Assembly: GCF_900496995.4 (NCBI RefSeq)
Contig: NC_044029.1
Span: forward strand, 1,364,001-1,428,000
Direction: 5' to 3'
Length of the DNA stretch: 64,000 nt
From: Aquila chrysaetos chrysaetos
Taxonomy: Eukaryota; Chordata; Aves; Accipitriformes; Accipitridae
Each line of letters begins with the position of its first letter. Positions within the stretch are counted from its first letter, which is position 1. The translations under genes were made by a program, and so were the position numbers. Under the pieces are notes generated by a model. That model had not been told where the DNA came from. It saw only the letters and a list, made by a program, of their open reading frames with translations, and searched no databases. This document shows, one piece after another, positions 13,101 through 22,760 of this stretch.

Positions 13101-16100
13101 CCCAGAAGCCTCCTTTCCTCCAGGCTAAACAGCCCCAGTTCCCTCAGCCGCTCCTCACAGGGCCTGTTCTCTAGACCCTTCAGCAGCTGCGTTGATCTTC
13201 TTTGAATGCGCTCCAGCACCTCAAGGTTGGCCTTGGAGTGAGTGAGGGGCCCACAACTGACCACAGTACCTGAGGTGCGGCCCCAGCAGTGCCAAGTCCA
13301 AACGCACAATCACGTCCCTTGGCCTGATGGCCACGCCATTTCTGATACAAGCCAGGACGCTACTGGCCGCCTTGGCCACCTGGGCACACTGCTGGTCATA
13401 TTCGACCGGCTGCCGACCAACACCCGCAGGTCCTTCTCCGCCAGGCAGCTTTCCAGCCACTCTTCCCCTTCTCTGAAGGAGGCAATGGGGCCCCACGGGG
13501 CTCGCTTGCTTCCGAGCCCCTTTCCCTCTGCTGCTGCTGCTTCCACCACACACTCGTAAATGGGACCTTGACATGCCGGCGCTGCAGGGAAGCTGTTCAG
13601 TTAGGACTGGGAGGCAGTGAGGCCAAGCTAATGACCCGGGTCTCCCAGCAGCTGGCCTTTCAGCTGGATTTCTCGTAGAGCATTGAAGCAGTAAAGCTTC
13701 CTGCCAGCTACAGTCCTCTGAAATCCTAGAAGGCTGGTGCTGTCAGGATTGCTTGTTTTCCACCACACAGCGCTCTGCTCCGGATCCAGTCAGTGTCAAA
13801 TGGTTGCCCATAGGGCCTACTCTCTAGACGCTTGGCTGCTTCTGCCTAGGTCCTCTCTGCCTTGGGCAGGTGTACATCGGCCCCTTTTGAAAGCCCTGCT
13901 CAACAGAGATGCCCAACACGCTGGCTGTGTTTGCCCTTTCCGTTCTTTCCATCATCTGATACCACGTTACGCCTGTTGGCTGAAGCGGGAGCTTTGAGCG
14001 TGGAAACGCGTTGAGAAGGAGTCTGTGCCAGTTCTCACGCACGTCTTTTAAATTACACAGTCGGATTGTGAAGCTCCAGCGAAAGCGTCGGCCGACGAGC
14101 TGCCTCCTGCTGCAGATGGAAAGGGAGCGTGCGCGCAGCCCGTTGCAGAGGAGAGCGGCAAACGGTAATTTCCTGACGCACTAAATGGTTACCTTTGTAA
14201 GCTTCTCTGCACTGAAGCAGATGGGGAAAAGCAGAGTGAAAGAAGCACTCACAGCAGCGTCTCGCTTCTTTGCCTCCTTTGTAGGTGTCTTCCCAGCAGC
14301 AGGAGCACAGGAGCAAGATGATGACTCCCCTTTTGATTCTGAGGTACAATCAGAGTCGTTTAGGTTGGAAAAGACCCTTAAGATCATCGAGCCCAACCGT
14401 AAACCCAGCACTGCCAAGCCCACCCCTAAACCGTGTCCCCGAGCGCCACGGCTACGCGCCTTCTAAATACCTCCAGGGATGGTGACTCAACCGCTTCCCT
14501 GGGCAGCCTGTTCCAGGGCTTGATAACCCTTCCAGCGAAGACATTTTTCCTAATATCCAATCTAAACCTCCCCTGGTGCAACTTCAGGCCCTTTCCCCTT
14601 GTCCTGTCGCTTGCTACTTGGGAAAAAAGAGCCTGACACCCCCCCCGCTACAACCTCCTTTCAGGCAGTTGCAGAGAGCGATAAGGTCTCCTCCCAGAAG
14701 CCTCCTTTCCTCCAGGCTAAACAGCCCCAGTTCCCTCAGCCGCTCCTCACAGGGCCTGTTCTCTAGACCCTTCAGCAGCTGCGTTGCTCTTCTTTGAATG
14801 CGCTCCAGCACGTCAAGGTTGGCCTTGGAGTGAGTGAGGGGCCCACAACTGACCACAGTACCTGAGGTGCGGCCCCAGCAGTGCCAAGTCCAAACGCACA
14901 ATCACGTCCCTTGGCCTGATGGCCACGCCATTTCTGATACAAAGCCAGGACGCTACTGGCCGCCTTGGCCACCTGGGCACACTGCTGGTCATATTCGACC
15001 GGCTGCCGACCAACACCCGCAGGTCCTTCTCCGCCAGGCAGCTTTCCAGCCACTCTTCCCCTTCTCTGAAGGAGGCAATGGGGCCCCACGGGGCTCACTT
15101 GCTTCCGAGCCCCTTTCCCTCTGCTGCTGCTGCTTCCACCACACACTCGTAAATGGGACCTTGACATGCCGGCGCTGCAGGGAAGCTGTTCAGTTAGGAC
15201 TGGGAGGCAGTGAGGCCAAGCTAATGACCCGGGTCTCCCAGCAGCTGGCCTTTCAGCTGGATTTCTCGTAGAGCATTGAAGCAGTAAAGCTTCCTGCCAG
15301 CTACAGTCCTCTGAAACCCTAGAAGGCTGGTGCTGTCAGGATTGCTTGTTTTCCACCACAGAGCGCTCTGCTCCGGATCCAGTCAGTGTCAAATGGTTGC
15401 CCACAGGGCCTACTCTCTAGACGCTTGGCTGCTTCTGCCTAGGTCCTCTCTGCCTTGGGCAGGTGTACATCGGCCCCTTTTGAAAGCCCTGCTCAACAGA
15501 GATGCCCAACACGCTGGCTGTGTTTGCCCTTTCCGTTCTTTCCATCATCTGATACCACGTTACGCCTGTTGGCTGAAGCGGGAGCTTTGAGCGTGGAAAC
15601 GCGTTGAGAAGGAGTCTGTGCCAGTTCTCACGCACGTCTTTTAAATTACACAGTCGGATTGTGAAGCTCCAACGAAAGCGTCGGCCGGCGTGTGCCTTCC
15701 ACCTGTATACAAACGTGAAGCATGGGTGCAGTGTGTTGCTGAGGAGAGCGGCAACGGGTAATTTCCTGACGCACTAAATGGTTACCTTTGTAAGCTTCTC
15801 TGCACTGAAGCAGATGGGGAAAAGCAGAGTGAAAGAAGCACTCACAGCAGCGTCTCGCTTCTTGCCTCCTTTGTAGGTGTCTTCCCAGCAGCAGGAGCAC
15901 AGGTAAGAGGGAGGTTTTGACTCTTCTGAGAACAAGGTACTTTCTTTTCCGGAGGGTAATGCAGAAGGTCACGCTCCCGTATCCCCAGTGCTGAAATGCA
16001 GTGCGATGCTGCAGTCTTGCTGGGGATTCCTTTCCCCACGGTCTGTCTGTCTGTGTTCTCACTTGCTCAGGTTTCTGCGCCGGAGAGAGAAGAGCTTCAG

Positions 16101-19100
16101 CTAAAGAAGGATGCTTCATGTCAAACTGACTTTCAAGGCGTCAGGACAGGTGACTCTAGTAGAGGCTGATGCAGATATCCATAAATAGAACCTGTCAGTG
16201 TACAGAGATCCGTTCTTGCTACTGTGTTCATTTTTGGAACGCTGCTGAGAGGAGGTGACTGAATCTGGACCCTGAGGTGTATTTCGCACCTCATTTTGTG
16301 CCCCTTGTGAAGCAGAAGGGCTGCATAAAGAGGGAAAACAGTGGGTTGGACAAAAGCACGTGCGCAGACTCTCATCCTCTATTCCAAGAGAGAAGAATAT
16401 TTAGCCTTTTCTGTGTATTAGAAAGAGAAAAGCCTCACGAAGAGCTGGCGATCCTTTAGATATGCTCAGCTGAGAAAGTTGCCTGCAGATGCCTGCTGGT
16501 GGCAGCCAAAATCTCTTATCTTTGAATTCACTGAGTCATAGAAGCATAGAATGGTTTGAGTTGAAGAGTCCTTTAAAGATCATCTAGTGCAAACCCCCCC
16601 TGCCATGGGCAGGGACACCTTCCACTAGATCAGGTTGCTCAAAGCCCCGTCCAGCTTGAACACTTCCAGGGATGGGGCAGACACAATTTCTCTGGGCAAC
16701 CTGGTCCAGTGTCCCACCACCCTCACGGCAAAAAATGTCTTCCTTCTGTCCCATCTAAATCTACCCTCTTTCAGTTTAAAACAGTTGCCCCTTGTCCTGT
16801 CACTACAGGCCTTAGTAAAAAGTCTCTCTCTGTCTTTCTATTTTGAAAGGCTGCAGTAAGGTCTCCCCGGAGCTTGCTTTTCCCAGGCTGAACAACCCCA
16901 ACTCTCTCAGCCTTTCTTCACGGGAGAGGTGTTCCAGCCCTCTGATCATTTTTGTGGCCTCCTCTGGACCTGCTTGAGCAGGTCCATGTCCTCCTTGTGC
17001 TGGGGACCCCAGAGCTGGATGCATTACTCCAGGTGGGGTCTCATGAGAGCAGAGTAGAAGGGGAGAATCACCTCCCTCGACCTGCTGGCCACCCTGAAGA
17101 CCCAGCTAATGATATAATCCCATGAGTAAAAGCATCTCTCATGTTGTCATCTTCTCACTGATTTCTCCATGCTCATGGAACACCATTTCTTTAGACATGG
17201 GTCAAGCAGCCGTGGCAGGAGCTTGCCAACCCTCTCAAAAGGAGCTCCCTCACAGAAGCTTCACCTGAAGCTGTGAATAGCTACAGCGTGTACCTGCAGG
17301 AACAGAAACTGCAGTTGCAGAAGAAACTGTACCATTCTAAAGCTAAGGTATGGAGAAAGCCTGTCTCTTGTCTCTTGGCAGGGGCCCAGGCCTTTTTTGT
17401 AGCAAACCAGAGCGGGGACCTGATCCTTTCTTGGGGGTTTGTGTAACCCAGGGTGGTTCAGTGTGCGGTTCGCTGTGATGAGCGGGATGGGAGGGGGAAC
17501 AGCACTGCTGCCTTTGGTGCCTGCCTGTTTGCACCACTTGAAGTAAGAGCGGAGGGCTGCACTAAGGTGGTCTTAGTACACTAGACAACTTTGCAACAGG
17601 AGTAGACCGAGTGGCATGTAATTGACTCGCCTTGTTTTATAAGCCTGGCGCCTACAATTAGTAAGGTCACTAACCGTGACGTCACTTTGTCCTTGATTGG
17701 AGAAGGGGGTGTGTATTCCTTTCAAACAGCTGCTTCCCAAGGTTCACGGATCACGTGTATTTGCTTCTTCCCTTTGGCTTGGCAAAGCGGAGTGTGTGCT
17801 GACAGAGAAAGAGTAGGCATACTGGGGTGTTGTGCTCATGCTTTTTTGCATTTCCTCATCACATCATCACTGTTACGGAGTTGCAAAGTCACTTTAGGAG
17901 CAGGAGGAGCTCCTAACCATGTTGGAGTAGCCAACAAGTGGCTACAAAGGGTGTTTGGAGTCCTTGAGAGAGGAGGAGGAGTGTTGTGGCAGCGTTTAGG
18001 AAACGCTTTAGGAAATCATTTTAGACGTAGGAGAGGGGCCAGTGTAAAAGATGAAGAAGTAACATGGGTTTTGAGAGTCGACATGAGAGTCAAAGCAGTC
18101 CACTCCTTTTTATCAAACTTGAGTTGACTACCGGCGATTCTTCTTGTGGTTTGACAGCTGCAGGAATTAAGAGAAAGGCATATCCGGACTGAGCGTTATG
18201 CCGAGTACCTGAGGAATGCCCTCAAGTGGAAGGAGATGGAACTAACTTTCAGGAACCTGCAGGTCCTTCTGGTCACATATTTTGGAACTGCGGCTATCCC
18301 AGAGCTGGAAGACCGCATACAACGGTAAGGAAGTGACACAGTGGAGCAAGGCTTCGCTTCCTGCAATTGTGGTGAAAACAACAGGACTGTCTTCTTGCAT
18401 CCCAGCAAGATAACAATACACAATTTTCAAAGACGCTTTTGTTTTAGATGAGGTTCTTTCACATTCTTCTTTGGGGATTTGTGCTCTTGTGGACTTCTGT
18501 GATAAGGCCTGTACTTCTTTTCCAGGCTCCAAGGTCAACAGGCCAGGCTGGAAGCCACAGTCCAGCAACAAGCAAAGACCATTGAAGCCCTTCGGAAAAA
18601 ACTGCAAGCCTGTGCCTCAGTAAGCTAGTCACAGCCCTCCCTTTTTGTGAGCTACAGAGCCTAGTTCTGTGTGTGTGTGGGAAACTGTATGATGAGGTTT
18701 TCCTGGAGAGCCTAGGAGAGATCAGTTTCTCTGTTCTACTGACTACAGGCTGCTCTGAAAGTCCTGCTGGCCCATTCCCCCAGCTTTCTGGCTTTGAGAG
18801 CTGTTCCGTGAGACTATAGCAAGTCCTTCTTAAGGCCATCTTTGTTAAGGACTTGACAGCAATGCACTGGCTTAAGTATTTTCTGCTTTAGACCAGTCGT
18901 GAGGCTGAGACCTCAGGCAGCACTTCAGACAGTCCTGCAGCAGCGGGATTTGGTGCCTTCGGTTGCGGACACTCCTTGGGCTCTGGTGGTGGTGAGCACG
19001 CAGTCCTGGAGGCCTGACTGGCATCACCAAACTGTGACAGGAATTCTTCCGTGGCCTGTACTCTGGGCACCTTCCCATTTTAGTGACTATGGATTCCTTG

Positions 19101-19893
19101 GCCAGAAGGTGTAGGTCTGTAATGCAACGAGAAGGCCTCCAAAGATGAAAGTCTGCAACTAATAAGGGAATGACACCTCCATAGGCCGTATTTTGTATGC
19201 TTGGTTGGCGCTGCCATGAGGTATGACCTTCAGTCAGGGAAGTCCTAGTGTGACTTCTTTTTTCTTCTTTTAATGCTGCTGTAGTCTCATAATGGCCTGG
19301 AGGACTTGGTAACTGGCTTTCAGACAACACGGACTGCAAAGGAACACCAATGTCGGCAGGTATATGAACAGCTCCTGGGAATGACTGGTTTTAGTCTTTG
19401 AATTTCTTGTGGGCAGGTAATTTAGGAAAAGATCAGGTGGGCTGTGGGGAATCCCCCAGGTTTTTGGGCAGGACACCCTCAGGGGAAAAGTCTATACGTT
19501 TCCTCATTCCCCTGGTGCCACTGTGTTTTGCATCTGCTTGGTAGACAATATGCGGGCACTTGCGTTCATCAGCACGATTCCTTTGATGGGTAGGCCGCGT
19601 GCTGTGGACAGGAGAGACAGCTGTGGGTGAGAGCTGTGAGAGGAGACCGGACTTGGGAGATGCATGTTTTCTTCTTTGTGGAGAACGCTGTCTGCACGTT
19701 CTGCATGTGGATCCTGTTCCTGTGCTCTGTGTGTGATGTATCTTTTCTATTCTGAAAGCGTGGGAGCGAAAGCAAGGAAGTAAAGAAGCTGGGCAAGACA
19801 AAATGCCGATCGGAAGCGCTTCCGGATGAAGTGTGGAAAAGAAAAGCCGCACTGGAGGAAGAACAGACCAGGCATGGCTTTTTAGTGCTTTAA
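1182..19893 (+). CDS. ANKRD26/POTE-like gene, copy 1 (3' part, 5' exons outside window)
   Basis: Spliced coding exons read from GT-AG sites and phase: 1182-1330, 1485-1546, array exons (see array), 15877-15902, 16071-16149, 17195-17347, 18158-18324, 18526-18619, 18892-18991, 19285-19359, 19759-19893 (TAA). The product continues a protein whose ankyrin exons are seen only in copy 3. Here it supplies a Ser/Gly/Glu linker, an acidic patch (EEEDDD), a [10 protein letters not shown] segment and Gln/Leu/Lys-rich coiled coil ([12 protein letters not shown], then [20 protein letters not shown]). ANKRD26-family proteins combine N-terminal ankyrins with long coiled coils; this one has a much shorter coiled coil than the mammalian protein. 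Exon 16071-16149 has one extra G (79 nt against 78 in copies 2 and 3), which breaks the frame unless it is a consensus error. Bases 1-1181 match copy 3 intron 5 from 51,049 on. Whether this copy has a promoter cannot be seen. Confidence 0.6.
1485..3086 (+). repeat. Array A unit 1 (founder-like, 62-nt exon)
   Basis: Exon 1485-1546 encodes the most acidic version ([12 protein letters not shown]). CR1 junction full length, acatG, gttgC, cacC, cassette I. CR1 runs from about 1551 to 2360. It is nearly identical to array B unit 1 at its start. Confidence 0.85.
3087..4689 (+). repeat. Array A unit 2
   Basis: 59-nt exon 3087-3145 (acidic DDDSPFDSE). Full CR1 junction, acatT, gttgC, cacC, one extra CTG in the CR1 trinucleotide run near 3,935, cassette I. 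Confidence 0.85.
4690..6288 (+). repeat. Array A unit 3 (type A of the dimer)
   Basis: Exon 4690-4748. Full junction, acatG, gttgA, cacG, cacaGagcg, cassette I. It shares this marker set with unit 5, exactly 3,193 bp downstream. Confidence 0.85.
6289..7882 (+). repeat. Array A unit 4 (type B of the dimer)
   Basis: Exon 6289-6347. 10-bp deletion at the CR1 junction, acatT, gttgC, private aatAcgctc, extra CTG, cassette I. Its markers recur in unit 6, exactly 3,193 bp downstream. One extra G near 7,600 shifts a reading frame seen in its sisters. Confidence 0.85.
7883..9481 (+). repeat. Array A unit 5 (copy of unit 3)
   Basis: Exon 7883-7941. Same marker set as unit 3. It has one-base indels near 8,640 (lost A) and 8,690 (extra C), which look like consensus errors. 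Confidence 0.85.
9482..11079 (+). repeat. Array A unit 6 (copy of unit 4, indel-rich)
   Basis: Exon 9482-9540. Shares the 10-bp deletion and aatAcgctc with unit 4. About ten isolated one-base insertions or deletions sit between 9,898 and 10,900, far more than in neighbouring units. Confidence 0.85.
11080..12684 (+). repeat. Array A unit 7 (cassette type II)
   Basis: Exon 11080-11138. Full junction, acatT, gttgC, cacC. The ~80-bp cassette at about 12,478-12,563 is the diverged type II, otherwise seen only in array B unit 2. Confidence 0.85.
12685..14284 (+). repeat. Array A unit 8
   Basis: Exon 12685-12743. Full junction, acatT, gttgA, cacC, cassette I. A base change near 12,838 joins the 59-nt exon reading frame into the CR1 for longer than in its sisters. 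Confidence 0.85.
14285..15876 (+). repeat. Array A unit 9 (last, cassette type III)
   Basis: Exon 14285-14343. 10-bp deletion at the CR1 junction, acatT, gttgC, cacG. Cassette III at about 15,668-15,757, the version also found before the terminal 26-nt exon in copies 2 and 3. The following exon (15877-15902) is the terminal short form. Confidence 0.85.
16535..17095 (-). mobile_element. CR1 LINE tail, second subfamily, copy 1
   Basis: Begins with the octamer-type 3' end (tcatagaagcatagaatgg) and reads antisense. The minus strand encodes a broken end of the CR1 reverse transcriptase ([15 protein letters not shown]). It differs from the array CR1 and lies in the intron between exons 16071-16149 and 17195-17347. 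The orthologous element in copy 2 is split by the provirus. Confidence 0.85.
17687..18127 (+). other. Intronic 146-codon open frame, copy 1
   Basis: An open frame inside the intron before exon 18158, preserved at the same length in copies 2 and 3 (36730-37170 and 60728-61168). A TATA-like ttttataag and a TGACGTCA-type site lie just upstream. The predicted product is basic (RRRR) with no family I recognise. Because the copies are nearly identical overall, conservation of the frame says little. It may be chance or an old inserted element. Confidence 0.3.
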
Positions 19894-20291
19894 AGAAAGA
19901 CACATTGAGGAGAAGTCAAGCTTTACTGAACCCTAGTGTAAAAGCATGTACATAACTGTTTGTGAGCAAATTCAAGCCTCGCATTCGATCCTGCAAGGTG
20001 CTTCTGTGCATGAGCCTATGGTTTGAAAAAGCTGCAAAAGGCCTTGCAAATGCAGGCTGCCTGCACTTCTCCTGGGTGGGAAGGAAGTCTTTTCTTCTTC
20101 TGTTCAGATAAATTTGGGGCCCTCCAAGTGTTGGGTGGTGCTGGGGAGCTGGCTGTTCTCAGTAATTCCTGGCTTGTCAAGCACATTACAGATGAAGCAA
20201 GCCATCCATGGCTGTGCTGCTTACGTAAGAGTACGTGAAAAAGGCCGACTGCTGCTTTGCTTCACCCTTTCCTTACTAATTTGCTGTGCAG

Positions 20292-21565
20292 GTTGAAGAT
20301 GCTTCTGCAGATGTCTTCGACAAGCCCGACTGCGTCTGCAGCGAGAAGGAGAAAGTCCCAGCTCAGTTTCCGGGGAGAGATGAAGAAAGTTGTTCCGAAC
20401 TGACTAACTAAATTGGTAAACTAAGAAGAAAGGTGAGCTCTGGTTGGTTTGGTGGATTTGAGGCGATTATTTTTTTTCTGCTAGAACCTGTGTGATTCTT
20501 TTCCTGTACTTTTTTCCCATCTTGCTAATTATCTCTTGGCTGTGTTTTGCAAGTGATTGACTGCTCTTGATGCTCCTGCTCCTGTTGTAGCAGTAGATGA
20601 GGATGATGATGATGATGTTGATGAACACAGATGTAGTTGTCGTGATGGGTAAAAACCATGAGCCAGGAGTCCCAGCAGGGCGCCTGCGGTCAATGGCCTC
20701 ACTGACCAGGATGCAGGCCCAGGGGCCCTGAGCAAGAACAGCGGAGCTGGTCACCACACACTGAGATTTTAATACATTTTAATACTCTGTCTGCAGGTGA
20801 CGAATGCAGTCTCGATGGCCCCCCACCTTACGGATTTCCACAGAAGTGAGTAACTTCGGAGCTGTCTCTTTGAGTTCCTTTTGTTCCGCTGCCTACGAGG
20901 TGGCGACATTTCCCAACATCTGGAGAGGCAGTTGAAAAAACGCGTGCAGTGGGCAAGACAAAACCCGGGCCTGTGAGAAAAGTTGTCCACTCTGCGCGGG
21001 ACTCAGAAAGAACTGGGGCAGAACCTGGGCTCAACCTCAGGAGTCACTGGGAGACGAGCACGATGGGTCACAGCCAAACAGAGCAGTCTAAAAGAGAGAT
21101 GGGAGAGGGAGCCGGACCAGAAATAAGGCAAAGACCGCAAGAAATTAATCCGTATTCTCCATCTAACACAGTTTTCCACGTGTGTCTGTAGCCCATAGGC
21201 TGTAACTTTGCTGTTGACACGTTTGAGCGTTTGGTTTTCGGTACCTGGATCTGCACGTTAGTGCTGCACTTCCACGATCCACTTGGCAGTGCTGCCTTTG
21301 GCCCAGCCTGCCGTAAAACTAACGCACAGCCTTTTCTTTTCCCTCCCTCCCTTGCCCAGTCACAGCCGAACCTCCAACGCGGTTAACGATGAGAAGATGC
21401 TGGAGCGGAGGAAGAAGTGCCAGTGCCAGAAAAGAGTGCTCCCAGGGAGACGCACGAAGCCTGGAAACCTTTGCCTTCCACCCTGTGCACCCACCACCCC
21501 ACCTATAATTACAAGTGTTCTGTTGCAGTGTGGTATTTAATAAACTCTGTCACCTAGTACGGGTC
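20292..21565 (+). other. 3' exons and poly(A) signal of copy 1
   Basis: Further spliced exons after the TAA at 19891-19893: 20292-20432, 20797-20845, and the last from 21360, with AATAAA at 21539-21544. All have good acceptors and donors (gaaag/gtgagc, cagaa/gtgagt). In either plausible phase exon 20292-20432 meets a stop, so these are probably 3' UTR, or an alternative C terminus. The last exon is open in one frame to a TAA overlapping the AATAAA. Confidence 0.55.
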
Positions 21566-21719
21566 TCAGTTTTGCTGCACAACCGGAGCTCTTCGGCCTA
21601 GCGTGTCCGGACGAGGAGAGTCCTGTTTCTGAAGGCTCGCTCAGGCTCCCTTCCTACGCGGGCAGTCAGCACATCTCCCTCTGCCCTTGCTCCGAATGAA
21701 AACCAGTCCCGCAGACATC

Positions 21720-22760
21720 TCCGACAGGGAGCACGCGCCCGCGTCCTTTCCCTCTGCGGAGGCTCGAACCGCGGCGGTGCTCAGACCAGGGACCAGCGCT
21801 GAGCGGCTGCTCGTCATCGGCGGCCGGGCTCCTTTCTAGAGCAACCCTCCCGCCGCTCTGGGCAGAAGGGGGTGGGCGAGCTCCCGTTTGCAGATCCCAC
21901 AGGGACCTGACGGGTTTGCAGCCTGCCGAGGGGAAAGGCGGGAAGAAGCGGGCACGAGCCGCAGCGGGCAGAAACCCACCTCGACCCGAGGAAAAACCTC
22001 TCCTCCTGCGAGGGCGGCCAGGGACCGCCATCAGGGAGCAGCGCGGGCACGCTGCTCCCTCGGGGACGGGGAGCCGAAGGGGGTCCCCGCAGCCAGCGGG
22101 GCAGACCCAGCCCCGGAGCCTCGGCCCGCACGAGCGAGGGGAGCGGGGCCGTCCCCGGGGAAGGCAGCCGAGAGCCCGGAGGGACGAACGAGCGCCTGGG
22201 GAGGCGGCAGCGCCGAGGGCGAACCGAGAAGTCGGGCCGGGCCGGGGCTCGGGCCCGGCGGCGGCCAGCGGGGTCGGAGACAGCCCGGCGGTGGCCAAGC
22301 AGGGCCACGGGGAGGCGGCCGGCGGGCCGGGGTCTGGCGCGGCGAGGTCCGTGGCCGGGAGAGACCGAGCTGGAGACGGGGACGCCGTGACGGAGCTCGG
22401 GCAGGGCCTGCAGGCCTCCGCCTCCGCCTCGGTGGGCCTCCCGCGCCGGAGGCCCCCGGGCTGAGGCCGGAGGCTCCAGCTCAGCCCGCCGGTGGCTTTT
22501 TTGTGCCACGGAGAGGCCGTGGAGCCTCTGTGCCGGGAGATGCTCCCGACTGGACGCGGCCCTGGCTGACCCTGCTTTGAGCAGGGCGGGGGCGACGAGA
22601 CGAGGCCCCTTCCAGCCGCGACGACGCTCGCGCTTTCAAGGCGCAGACGTCTCCGGCGATCTGGGGATGTCGCGCCGCGGGCCCCCTTTTATTCGGCCAG
22701 ACCTCCTGCCTGCTTTCATGCGCTTTTTGCCAGAGTCTGACCGCACCTCAGCTGTAACCG
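21720..22760. promoter_or_regulatory. CpG island, copy 1
   Basis: Very GC-rich and dense in CpG (runs such as ccggcggcggcc) just beyond the copy 1 poly(A) signal. It opens long frames of 180-230 codons on both strands, which is the expected side effect of few AT-rich stops. No recognisable protein was found. It probably marks a promoter, but which gene it serves is not visible; a nearly identical island is at 40,763-41,803. Confidence 0.6.

Larger units (their letters stand above)
1485..15902 (+). repeat. Array A: nine ~1.6 kb tandem units carrying exon plus CR1
   Basis: Ten copies of one exon occur at 1485, 3087, 4690, 6289, 7883, 9482, 11080, 12685, 14285 and 15877, spaced 1592-1605 bp. 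Each unit is: pyrimidine-rich acceptor, short exon, donor, antisense CR1 tail of about 0.8 kb (part of the reverse-transcriptase C terminus, 3' end first), then about 0.75 kb of intron. The first exon is 62 nt, the eight internal ones 59 nt and the last 26 nt. All enter in phase 1 and exit in phase 0. The last has a strong CAG/GTAAGA donor; internal ones use GAG/GTACAA, directly abutting the CR1 end. Units differ at a few diagnostic sites: a 10-bp deletion at the CR1 junction, an acatG/acatT site, gttgC/gttgA, cacC/cacG, and three versions of an ~80-bp cassette (I, II, III). The array lies in the intron region of copy 1. Confidence 0.9.

Noticed and set aside
1485-15902. Regular direct repeats as a possible CRISPR array
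   Set aside because: The repeat period is 1.6 kb with CR1 and intron inside, in a eukaryotic gene.
20467-20757. Minus frame with Ile/Ser-rich run over a GAT repeat
   Set aside because: The run is the translation of a short trinucleotide repeat whose length varies among copies.
21666-22580. Frames of 180-230 codons on both strands in the CpG island (also 40,709-41,623)
   Set aside because: Overlapping Arg/Gly/Pro-rich frames on opposite strands with no known family; expected in CpG islands.
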